Translations under genes and position numbers: made by a program
Shown here: positions 56,453 to 64,000 of the stretch, piece by piece
How positions within the stretch are numbered: position 1 is the stretch's first letter
Layout: every line of letters starts with the position of its first letter
Assembly (NCBI RefSeq): GCF_030407435.1
Contig: NZ_JASDDK010000002.1
Coordinates: 466,702 to 530,701, forward strand
Origin: Winogradskyella bathintestinalis
Lineage (GTDB): Bacteria; Bacteroidota; Bacteroidia; Flavobacteriales; Flavobacteriaceae
DNA: 64,000 nucleotides
Direction: 5' to 3'
The notes under the pieces: model-generated
Databases searched by the model: none
The model's input: only the letters and a program-made list of their open reading frames with translations
What the model was told of the DNA's origin: nothing

Positions 56453-58909
56453 ATGAAAAAATTATTTCAATTATTTATCCTATTCATTTTTGTAAATAGT
56501 TATGCGCAACAAAGCTTAACTTATCAAGAGCCGTCCAAAGAAATTTTAGAACTTGCGGACGTCGATTTAGCCCCTGCGGTGCAAATAGACAGTAAAGGAG
56601 AAAACATGGTATTGCTGTATCGCAACCAATATAAATCTATAGCAGAATTGTCTGAAACTGAATTAAGACTAGCTGGGTTACGAATAAATCCCGTAACAAA
56701 CATCGGCAGCAGAACCACTTTTTACACCAATATTAAAGTCAAAAAAACAACAGATAAAGACGCCAAACAGATTTCTGGCTTACCGAAAGACGCACGTCTA
56801 ACTGGTTTTAGCTGGTCCCCGGACGAAACCATGATTGCTTGTCTTAACACCACATTAAAAGGTGTAGAAGTATGGGTATTAAATATTAAGGAAGCTAAAG
56901 TTTCCAAATTAACAGATGCGAATGTAAATGCGAATACAGGCAGTACTATTAATTGGTTCGCAGATAATGAAAATTTATTGGTTAAAATGTTACCTACGGA
57001 TAGAAAGCAATTAGTCGATACAGAAACTGCTGTAGCAACTGGACCAACAATATCGGTAAGTGATGGTGAAAAGGCACAGAATAGGACCTATCAAGATTTA
57101 TTAAAAACCCCCAACGATGAATTTAATTTTGAACAGCTAGCACGTTCCGAAATTAAAAAAGTATCCATAAATGGTGATGTTAGTAATTTTTTAGAAGCCG
57201 ACATGTATCGTGGCATTAATTTTTCACCCGACGGAAATTATATCATGATTTCCAAAATTAAACGACCATTTTCATATTTAGTAACCTATTCAAGATTTCC
57301 CAACGAAAGTATAATTTATGATACTAAAGGTTCTAAAATTAAAACCGTAAACGAAGTTCCTTTAGATGAAGTTAGACCTAAGGGATTTATGGCTACAAGG
57401 ACTGGAAAACGAAGCATGACTTGGAGAGACGATAAAGCATCAACCTTGGTGTGGGCAGAGGCTTTAGACCAAGGTAACCCAGAAATGGACGTAGATTTTA
57501 GAGATGCCGTTTACCAGCTTGATGCTCCATTTAATGGAGAGCCTAAACTGCTATTAAAAACCAAACAGCGTTTTGCCGGGATTGAATGGGGAGATGATAA
57601 TACGGCTGTAGCTTATGATTATTGGTGGAATACCAGAAATACAAAGACCTATCTTTTTAATCCTTCAAATTCTAAAATGGACGCGAAAGTAATAACAGAT
57701 AGAAGTTATCAAGATGTTTATAGCGATCCAGGAGATTTTGTGAACTCTAAAAACAAATTCGGGAAATATACCTTAACTATGAATGGAGACAAGCTTTACC
57801 TTATGGGAGATGGGTATTCTAAAGAAGGGCAATTTCCCTTTATTGATGAATATAATATTAAGACAAACAAAACCAAACGTTTATATCAATCTGAATACAC
57901 TGACAAATTAGAAAGCTTAAATTCTGCAATAGATATGAAGAAAGGAGAAATTCTTGTTCGTATTGAGTCTCAAAAAGAATATCCTAATTATTATATAAGA
58001 AATATTAATAAAAAGAATGATTTAACGGCAATCACAGCTTTTGAAAATCCATTTAAAAGTCTCGAGAGTGTAGATAAACGTGTCATCAATTATAAACGTG
58101 ATGACGGATTGGATTTAGAAGGCACACTCTACTTGCCATTAAATTATGAAGCCGGAAAAAAATATCCAATGATATTATGGGCTTATCCTCGAGAATATAA
58201 GGATAAAGCTAGCGCATCGCAAAGTACCACAAATCCAAATGAATTTGTGTATCCAAATTGGGGTTCACCGATTTATTGGGTTACTAAAGGCTATGTTGTT
58301 TTAGATGATGCTGCTTTTCCGATTGTTGGTGAAGGCACTAAAGAACCGAATGATTCTTTTAGAACACAATTAGTAGCTAATGGTAAAGCGGCCATCGATG
58401 CTGTTGATGAATTGGGCTATATAGACAGAAATAAAGTCGCTGTTGGTGGCCATAGTTACGGTGCATTTATGACCGCCAATTTATTATCGCATTCCAATTT
58501 ATTTGCTGCCGGAATTGCCAGAAGTGGAGCCTACAACCGAACATTAACCCCTTTTGGGTTTCAAAGTGAAGAACGTAGTTATTGGGATTCTCCAGACACC
58601 TACAATACCATGTCCCCTTTTATGCATGCTGATAAAATGAAAACTCCACTACTCCTCATTCATGGAGTTGCAGATAATAATTCTGGGACTTACCCTTTAC
58701 AAAGTGAACGTTATTTTAATGCCTTAAAAGGACTAGGTGCACCTGTGCGATTAGTAATGTTACCAAAGGAAAGTCATGGTTACAGAGCAAAAGAATCTAT
58801 TATGCATATGCTTTGGGAACAAGACCAATGGTTAGATAAGCATGTGAAAAATAAAAAAGAGAATGAAGATGATGATGAAAGTGAAAATGATAACATGATA
58901 AAAGATTAA
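56453..58909 (+). CDS. secreted S9 family prolyl-oligopeptidase-like peptidase
   Basis: 818 residues with a signal peptide (cleavage near NSYAQ). A beta-propeller region (about 60-540) precedes an alpha/beta-hydrolase domain with Ser 668 (GGHSYGAFM), Asp 741 (GVADNNSGT) and His 775 (KESHGYR). The C-terminus has an acidic tail (NEDDDESEND). It resembles the glutamyl endopeptidase and dipeptidyl peptidase types found in the phylum and should cut peptides in the periplasm. It is a single gene ending at a strong terminator. Confidence 0.93.
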   Translation: MKKLFQLFILFIFVNSYAQQSLTYQEPSKEILELADVDLAPAVQIDSKGENMVLLYRNQYKSIAELSETELRLAGLRINPVTNIGSRTTFYTNIKVKKTTDKDAKQISGLPKDARLTGFSWSPDETMIACLNTTLKGVEVWVLNIKEAKVSKLTDANVNANTGSTINWFADNENLLVKMLPTDRKQLVDTETAVATGPTISVSDGEKAQNRTYQDLLKTPNDEFNFEQLARSEIKKVSINGDVSNFLEADMYRGINFSPDGNYIMISKIKRPFSYLVTYSRFPNESIIYDTKGSKIKTVNEVPLDEVRPKGFMATRTGKRSMTWRDDKASTLVWAEALDQGNPEMDVDFRDAVYQLDAPFNGEPKLLLKTKQRFAGIEWGDDNTAVAYDYWWNTRNTKTYLFNPSNSKMDAKVITDRSYQDVYSDPGDFVNSKNKFGKYTLTMNGDKLYLMGDGYSKEGQFPFIDEYNIKTNKTKRLYQSEYTDKLESLNSAIDMKKGEILVRIESQKEYPNYYIRNINKKNDLTAITAFENPFKSLESVDKRVINYKRDDGLDLEGTLYLPLNYEAGKKYPMILWAYPREYKDKASASQSTTNPNEFVYPNWGSPIYWVTKGYVVLDDAAFPIVGEGTKEPNDSFRTQLVANGKAAIDAVDELGYIDRNKVAVGGHSYGAFMTANLLSHSNLFAAGIARSGAYNRTLTPFGFQSEERSYWDSPDTYNTMSPFMHADKMKTPLLLIHGVADNNSGTYPLQSERYFNALKGLGAPVRLVMLPKESHGYRAKESIMHMLWEQDQWLDKHVKNKKENEDDDESENDNMIKD

Positions 58910-58928
58910 GAGCTCCTTTAATTAGTAG

Positions 58929-58959
58929 AAAGCCATTCTTAATAGGAATGGCTTTTTTT
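58929..58959 (+). terminator. terminator of the S9 peptidase gene
   Basis: A perfect 10-bp stem (AAAGCCATTC with GAATGGCTTT) and a seven-base loop precede a T-run, 20 bases after the stop. Confidence 0.88.
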
Positions 58960-59076
58960 ATGCCATCTTGTCATTAATTTTTAATTGGTATTTTATTTGA
59001 CAAGTAAATGAATAGAAGTAAAAACTAAAATATAAACTGATTTCCACTCTTGTGGGAATAATTAATAAAATTAAAC

Positions 59077-60993
59077 ATGGCAAAAGGAAACATTAATGTA
59101 TCGGTAGAGAATATCTTTCCGCTTATTAAAAAATTCTTGTACAGCGATCACGAAATTTTTTTACGTGAGCTCATTAGTAACGCAACAGATGCGACTTTAA
59201 AATTAAAACATTTAACTAGCATTGGAGAAGCTTCGGTAGAATATGGCAACCCTATTATTGAGGTAAAAATCGATAAGGAAGGTAAAAAAATCCATATCGT
59301 AGATCAAGGTGTGGGTATGACAGCCGAGGAGGTTGAAAAATATATCAATCAAATTGCCTTTTCTGGAGCTGAGGAATTTATAGATAAATACAAGGACTCA
59401 GGTAAGGATACCGGAATTATCGGTCATTTCGGACTTGGTTTTTATTCTGCTTTTATGGTAGCAGAAAAAGTTGAAATTATTACAAAATCTTATAAGGAAG
59501 GTACAGAAGCAGCTCATTGGACCTGTGATGGATCTCCAGAATTCACATTAGAGTCATCTGATAAAGACACAAGAGGAACAGAAATCATCCTTCATATTGC
59601 GGAAGATTCTACTGAATTTTTAGAAGAAGCTAAAATCCGTGAGTTGTTGAATAAGTACAACAAGTTTATGCCTATTCCGATTAAATTTGGTACAAAGGAC
59701 ATAAACGATCCTGAGTTTACACCAGCAACCACAAAAGATAAAGATGGTAAAGAAACCACGGAGCCACACAAGCAGATTACGGTAGATGATATTATCAATA
59801 ACCCAAATCCGGCTTGGACAAAACAACCTACCGAATTAGAAGATAAAGATTACAAGGAATTCTACAGAGAATTGTATCCAATGCAATTTGAGGAGCCATT
59901 ATTCCATATTCATTTAAATGTCGATTATCCGTTCAACTTAACAGGAATCTTGTATTTCCCTAAGATGACGAACGATATGAATATTCAGAAAGATAAAATT
60001 CAACTTTACCAAAATCAGGTTTTTGTAACCGACAATGTAGAAGGTATTGTTCCTGAATTTTTAACGATGCTTCGTGGAGTTATCGATTCTCCAGACATTC
60101 CGTTGAATGTATCGCGCTCTTATTTGCAAGCAGATGGTGCTGTTAAGAAAATTTCATCTTACATCACGAGAAAAGTGGCTGATAAGTTGAAATCATTATT
60201 CAACGCGAATCGTGAAGATTTCGAAAAGAAATGGGACGATATCAAAATCGTGATTGAATACGGTATGTTGTCTGAAGAAAAATTCTTCGAAAAAGCAGAT
60301 GCATTTGCTTTATATCCAACAGTAGATGGTAAATATTATACGTACGAGGAGCTTTTTAACAAAACCAAAGCAACTCAAACAGATAAAGATGGTAAGTTAG
60401 TCATTCTTTACGCTTCAAATAAAGACCAACAGCACAGCTATATTGAAGCTGCTAAAGCCAAAGGTTATGAAGTGCTAATGTTAGATTCTCCAATTGTATC
60501 GCATTTAATTCAGAAGTTAGAATCGACTAAAGAAAACATTTCTTTTGCACGTGTAGATGGTGATCATATTGATAACTTAATTAAGAAAGAGGAAACTGCG
60601 ATTTCTAAATTAAGCGAAGAGCAACAAACAGAATTAGATACGCTTTTAAAAGAAGTAATTCCATCTGAAAAGTTCGCTGTGCAATTAGAAGCTATGGATA
60701 GTGGTGCCTCTCCTTTTATCATTACACAACCAGAATTTATGCGCAGAATGAAAGAAATGCAGCAGACTGGTGGCGGCGGAGGTATGTTTGGTATGGGTAA
60801 TATGCCAGAAATGTACAATCTTATAGTGAACACAAATTCTGAATTAGTCGGTGAAATTTTAGGAACTAAAACCAAAAAGAAACAAGAACGTTTAATTACG
60901 CAGAGTTTAGATTTAGCACGTTTATCTCAAGGTCTATTAAAAGGCGAAGAGTTGACGAACTTTATAAAACGTAGTTACGAAATGATTAAATAA
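59077..60993 (+). CDS. htpG: molecular chaperone HtpG (Hsp90)
   Basis: 638 residues. The GHKL ATPase opens with NINVSVENIFPLIKKFLYSDHEIFLRELISNATDA and DQGVGMTAEEVEKYINQIAFSGAEEF, then GHFGLGFYSAFMVAEKVEI. The middle domain has GVIDSPDIPLNVSRSYLQ with the catalytic Arg, and a Gly-rich stretch (TGGGGGMFGMGNMPEMY) precedes the C-terminal dimer region. It folds and remodels client proteins under stress. No CIRCE element lies upstream; a 7-bp inverted repeat CTTGTCA/TGACAAG at 58967-59004 is the only candidate control site seen. Confidence 0.97.
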   Translation: MAKGNINVSVENIFPLIKKFLYSDHEIFLRELISNATDATLKLKHLTSIGEASVEYGNPIIEVKIDKEGKKIHIVDQGVGMTAEEVEKYINQIAFSGAEEFIDKYKDSGKDTGIIGHFGLGFYSAFMVAEKVEIITKSYKEGTEAAHWTCDGSPEFTLESSDKDTRGTEIILHIAEDSTEFLEEAKIRELLNKYNKFMPIPIKFGTKDINDPEFTPATTKDKDGKETTEPHKQITVDDIINNPNPAWTKQPTELEDKDYKEFYRELYPMQFEEPLFHIHLNVDYPFNLTGILYFPKMTNDMNIQKDKIQLYQNQVFVTDNVEGIVPEFLTMLRGVIDSPDIPLNVSRSYLQADGAVKKISSYITRKVADKLKSLFNANREDFEKKWDDIKIVIEYGMLSEEKFFEKADAFALYPTVDGKYYTYEELFNKTKATQTDKDGKLVILYASNKDQQHSYIEAAKAKGYEVLMLDSPIVSHLIQKLESTKENISFARVDGDHIDNLIKKEETAISKLSEEQQTELDTLLKEVIPSEKFAVQLEAMDSGASPFIITQPEFMRRMKEMQQTGGGGGMFGMGNMPEMYNLIVNTNSELVGEILGTKTKKKQERLITQSLDLARLSQGLLKGEELTNFIKRSYEMIK

Positions 60994-61057
60994 GCGTAAC
61001 GCAATTCTCTTGAAAAAGGGAATTTTAGAGCCAATCCCGAAATTTCGGAAAAAACTA

Positions 61058-61090
61058 AAATCACTTTGTTAATTCAAGGTGGTTTTTTTT
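61058..61090 (+). terminator. terminator of htpG
   Basis: An 11-bp stem with two G-U pairs (AAATCACTTTG with CAAGGTGGTTT) around six bases is followed by an eight-T run, about 65 bases after the htpG stop. Confidence 0.75.
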
Positions 61091-61143
61091 GTAACTTATT
61101 CTCTTTTAGCACGTCCTACAAGTATTAATCAATCCAAAGAAAA

Positions 61144-62796
61144 ATGAAAACAAATCACACTCTTCCATTATTGCTATTTACTTTCCTTTTTATTTTAAAT
61201 ATCAAGGCTCAAGATTTAACACAACAATTTGACGCTATTGTTACTCAGAATTACAATGCAGATGCGCCTGGAGCTACAATTCTAGTTGCCAAAGACGGTA
61301 AAGCCATTTATAGAAAAGCTATTGGAAAAGCGAGTTTAGAACTCGATGTCGATATGATTCCAGAAAATGTGTTTATGCTTGCTTCTATTACAAAACAATT
61401 TACAGCCGTCGCAATTTTAATGCTAGAAGAACAAGGGAAATTGAAATTAAATGATCCAATTACTAAGTTTATCCCCGAGTATCCTACACAAGGAAAAACG
61501 ATAACTGTTCATCAGTTGCTCAATCACACTTCAGGAATTAAAAGTTATACCGACAATGCAAATTTTTTACAATTTGCTCGTATGGATAAAACACTCGATG
61601 AGTTAATAGATACTTTTAAAAATGATCCACTGGATTTTGAACCAGGAGAGGCCTTTAAATACAATAACTCTGGCTATATATTATTAGGAAAAATCATTGA
61701 AGTGATTTCAAAAGATACATACGAAAACTTTATAGAAAAGCACATTTTTGAACCTTTAAATATGCAGCAATCCAGTTATGGAAATAATAGAGAATTAGTT
61801 AAAAACAGAGTAAGACCTTACGAACAAAATGACAATGGCTATGTTAATGCGAGTTATTTGAGTATGACTTTACCACAAGCTGCAGGTTCATTGACTTCTA
61901 CTATTGATGACATGCTAAAATGGCAAAATGCCTTAGTCAACAATACACTAATTAAAGCTACATCATTGGATAAAGCTATAAATGGTTCAAACCTTAATAA
62001 TGGTGAACATATTGCTTATGGCTATGGTTTGGGTGAAATGAATCTTAAAGGTTCTAAAGGATATTCACACAGTGGTGGAATTTTTGGCACCTCCACAGAT
62101 GGAATTTATTTGATAAAAGAAGATGTATATGTTATTGGTTTAAGTAATTGTAGTTGCAATGACATCGGTGCTGTAACCCGTAATCTAGCTGCTGTTGCCA
62201 TAGGAAAACCGTTTCCCACAATGTCTGATGTCGTAAACATACCTGAAGATAAAATGAAACAGTGGGTTGGAGCTTATGAATTTGAAGATGGAGCAGTAAG
62301 GCATATTTTTTTAAAAGATAACAAACTCTATAGCATGAGAGAATCGGAAACGAATACAATTTTTGAAATTTTTCCGTTATCCGAAAATCGTTATATGTTT
62401 GAGGGCAGTGGCATAGAATACAAGTTTTCTAATTCCGAAAATGGAAAACATGAAGCTATTTTTATTACCAATACTGAAAGTCGAGGTAAGAAAGTTAATA
62501 AACTAATGCCCGAAGAAAAGAAAGCAGTGACACTTACAAATGCTGTTTTAAAACCGTACATCGGCAAATACGAGTTGGGACCTAATTTTCACGTTCAGAT
62601 TAGTGTGGATGGCAGTCAAATTTTTGCCCAAGCTACAGGCCAAGGCCAATTTGAAATATATGCCGAAGATGAGACGACTTTTTTCGCTAAAGTTGCTGCC
62701 ATAAAAGTTAAATTCAATAAAGATACTTCTGGAAAGGTAGAAAGCTTTACAATATTTCAGGCCGGACAGGAAAATGTGGCCAGGAAAGTTGAATAA
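61144..62796 (+). CDS. exported class C beta-lactamase-like serine hydrolase
   Basis: 550 residues with a signal peptide (cleavage near NIKAQ). The beta-lactamase/PBP motifs are Ser 81 and Lys 84 (ASITKQF), Tyr 173 and Asn 175 (KYNNSG), and His 309 (SHSGG). The last 190 residues are a DUF3471-type tail with two repeats (VGAYEFEDGAV and IGKYELGPNF), found in esterases and D-amino peptidases of this family. True beta-lactamase activity is unlikely; cleavage of D-amino peptides or esters is more likely. It ends at a good terminator. Confidence 0.9.
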   Translation: MKTNHTLPLLLFTFLFILNIKAQDLTQQFDAIVTQNYNADAPGATILVAKDGKAIYRKAIGKASLELDVDMIPENVFMLASITKQFTAVAILMLEEQGKLKLNDPITKFIPEYPTQGKTITVHQLLNHTSGIKSYTDNANFLQFARMDKTLDELIDTFKNDPLDFEPGEAFKYNNSGYILLGKIIEVISKDTYENFIEKHIFEPLNMQQSSYGNNRELVKNRVRPYEQNDNGYVNASYLSMTLPQAAGSLTSTIDDMLKWQNALVNNTLIKATSLDKAINGSNLNNGEHIAYGYGLGEMNLKGSKGYSHSGGIFGTSTDGIYLIKEDVYVIGLSNCSCNDIGAVTRNLAAVAIGKPFPTMSDVVNIPEDKMKQWVGAYEFEDGAVRHIFLKDNKLYSMRESETNTIFEIFPLSENRYMFEGSGIEYKFSNSENGKHEAIFITNTESRGKKVNKLMPEEKKAVTLTNAVLKPYIGKYELGPNFHVQISVDGSQIFAQATGQGQFEIYAEDETTFFAKVAAIKVKFNKDTSGKVESFTIFQAGQENVARKVE

Positions 62797-62815
62797 GTAT
62801 AAAAATTATTATTTG

Positions 62816-62846
62816 AAACCACTTTGTCAACGCAGAGTGGTTTTTT
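62816..62846 (+). terminator. terminator of the serine hydrolase gene
   Basis: An 11-bp stem (AAACCACTTTG with CAGAGTGGTTT, one G-U pair) and a six-base loop with six T follow the stop by 20 bases. Confidence 0.85.
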
Positions 62847-62926
62847 GTTGCTAATTAATAGGTACCACTCACTCACCAAAAAGCACAGTTCCCTGATTCT
62901 TCATTTTTTATCTTCTCATTGATGTA

Positions 62927-62934
62927 TAAGTTTG
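62927..62934 (+). promoter_or_regulatory. candidate -7 box TAAGTTTG
   Basis: TAAGTTTG matches TAnnTTTG and lies 28 bases before the cysteine-motif CarboxypepD_reg gene, directly after a terminator; no -33 box was clear. Confidence 0.45.
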
Positions 62935-62962
62935 ATGCATAGTAACATTAAAACTTTACATC

Positions 62963-63640
62963 ATGAAAAATCAATTCCATTTAGACATTACAACACCATG
63001 TTCAGAAAATTTCGATCAGTTTTCACCGACTTCTAACGGCGGTTTTTGTGGTTCTTGCGAAAAAGAAGTTATAGACTTTTCTGTAATGACTACTGAAGAC
63101 ATTATAACCTTTTTCAAAACTAAAGCAACTCAAAACACTTGTGGCCGATTTAACAACAACCAATTAAAAACTTATAACGTTGAATCCAAAAAGAACAAGC
63201 GGATTGGTTTTATAACTACCATAGGATTGACATGTTTGGCATTCTTTTCTAGTTTTACAGCACAGGCTCAGGATACAGTAAAAGCTATAGCTCAAAAAAA
63301 TAACAAGTCAGAAATTAAAGCTTCAAAATTTGTGAAAAATATTGTGGTAAAAGGTAATGTCACAGAAAACAATATGCCACTTCCTGGAGCCAATGTAGTT
63401 TTAGAAGGTACGACTATTGGCGTTGCAACCGATTTTGACGGTAATTTTGAATTTCCTGAAAAATTAAAAATCGGAGATATTTTAATCATTAGTTATATCG
63501 GCATGGAATCTCAAAAAATTGTTATTGAGAATAAAGATGCTGATCTAAACATTGCACTTAATATTGATATGAAAGCTGATGCTTGCATCATTATGGGGAA
63601 AGTTGCCGTTAAAGACGTTTATAAGTCCAAAAGAAATTAA
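62963..63640 (+). CDS. membrane protein with N-terminal cysteine motif and CarboxypepD_reg domain
   Basis: 225 residues in three parts. The N-terminal 70 residues have no signal peptide and carry HLDITTPCSENFDQF and GGFCGSCEKEVIDFSVMTTEDI, with Cys 13, 29, 32 and 60, a plausible zinc or redox site in the cytosol. One membrane helix follows (about 81-101, after a basic KKNKR). Residues about 125-205 are a CarboxypepD_reg-like beta-sandwich (VVKGNVTENNMPLPGANVVL, GTTIGVATDFDGNFEFP) outside. Known flavobacterial proteins share this layout; their role is not established. The transglutaminase-like gene follows after 13 bases. Confidence 0.85.
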   Translation: MKNQFHLDITTPCSENFDQFSPTSNGGFCGSCEKEVIDFSVMTTEDIITFFKTKATQNTCGRFNNNQLKTYNVESKKNKRIGFITTIGLTCLAFFSSFTAQAQDTVKAIAQKNNKSEIKASKFVKNIVVKGNVTENNMPLPGANVVLEGTTIGVATDFDGNFEFPEKLKIGDILIISYIGMESQKIVIENKDADLNIALNIDMKADACIIMGKVAVKDVYKSKRN

Positions 63641-63653
63641 GCCATTCTGTTTT

Positions 63654-64000
63654 ATGAAAAATAGACTCAGTTTCTTGTTGATTTTTATCTTGACTATTTG
63701 TAATGCCCAAGTTTCGGATTTTAAAACCATCGATTTCACGAAAGCAGATAATATTGCTAAATTAAATAAAGACGGAAGTTTAGAAAATTTACCAGTTTTG
63801 GTACATAAATTAACGTCGAAATTAACTACAGATGTAGAAAAATTTAGAGCAATTTACACATGGGTCTGCACAAATATTAGAGGAGATTACAAGCAACAAA
63901 ACAAAGTAAAAAAATCTCGGGAAAACTTTAAAAATGACAGTATAGGTTACTTGATATGGAATAGTGAGTTTAAAAAAACCGTTTTTAAAAAATTGCTGAA
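63654..64000 (+). CDS. transglutaminase-like exported protein, truncated by the window
   Basis: About 115 residues are visible. The signal peptide (NRLSFLLIFILTICNAQ) is followed by VLVHKLTSKLTTDVEKFRAIYTWVCTNIRGDY, the segment that precedes the catalytic cysteine in transglutaminase-core proteins; the Cys-His-Asp triad lies beyond the edge. It starts 13 bases after the previous gene and is probably co-transcribed with it. The frame is open to the window end. Confidence 0.8.
   Translation, partial: MKNRLSFLLIFILTICNAQVSDFKTIDFTKADNIAKLNKDGSLENLPVLVHKLTSKLTTDVEKFRAIYTWVCTNIRGDYKQQNKVKKSRENFKNDSIGYLIWNSEFKKTVFKKLL

Overview
The window is AT-rich bacterial chromosome from the phylum Bacteroidota, almost certainly the family Flavobacteriaceae (a marine-type genus is likely; I cannot name it). 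The evidence is three proteins with type IX secretion (T9SS) C-terminal sorting domains, the rpmB-rpmG-DUF4295-ftsY order typical of the phylum, bshC (bacillithiol), a TonB-dependent receptor with a CarboxypepD_reg N-domain, TAnnTTTG promoter-like boxes, and a lack of Shine-Dalgarno sites. No rRNA, tRNA, CRISPR array, insertion sequence, prophage or plasmid function was seen. Most of the window is core chromosome.

Layout. 0-6 kb: transport and envelope genes (MATE exporter, K+/H+ antiporter, DUF3124) with small hypothetical proteins and a lipoprotein built of histidine-phased heptads. 6-10 kb: nitronate monooxygenase, a T9SS subtilase and mnmA. 10-12.5 kb: a MORN-like protein divergent from a two-domain fasciclin lipoprotein, then a convergent spacer holding a 220-bp tetranucleotide repeat. 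12.5-25 kb: yidC, pyrG, a GEVED secreted protein, DUF3820, DUF922, a LysM/ligand-binding fusion, guaA, a PLP decarboxylase and bshC, nearly all on the minus strand. 25-36 kb: the most accessory-looking part, with an M14 peptidase, a VOC protein, a SET-domain gene broken by two nonsense codons, DUF4287/DUF5655, an M23 peptidase, a sorbosone dehydrogenase-like lipoprotein next to a TonB receptor, a deleted alpha/beta-hydrolase and an aldo/keto reductase. 36-47.5 kb: housekeeping genes (rimO, ftsY, DUF4295, rpmG, rpmB, cinA, Hpt, FAH, exonuclease, OYE, 2-oxoacid dehydrogenase E2, glycosyltransferase, recR). 47.5-64 kb: a large T9SS Asp-box propeller, a sodium:solute symporter, CoA-binding and DUF5995 proteins, amidohydrolase, fabH, S9 peptidase, htpG, serine hydrolase, a cysteine-motif CarboxypepD_reg membrane protein and a truncated transglutaminase-like gene.

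How the genes work together. Nucleotide synthesis (pyrG, guaA), membrane biogenesis (yidC, ftsY, fabH), translation and its modification (rpmB, rpmG, rimO, mnmA) and DNA repair (recR, the exonuclease) make up the core. A second theme is protein and peptide breakdown or surface display: S8, S9, M14, M23 and DUF922 enzymes, with T9SS cargoes. I found no clear multi-gene novel system. The strongest unexplained signals are the hierarchical microsatellite at 12071-12290, the all-histidine-in-register heptad lipoprotein at 5215-5718, and degenerate heptamer arrays just upstream of guaA and rimO.
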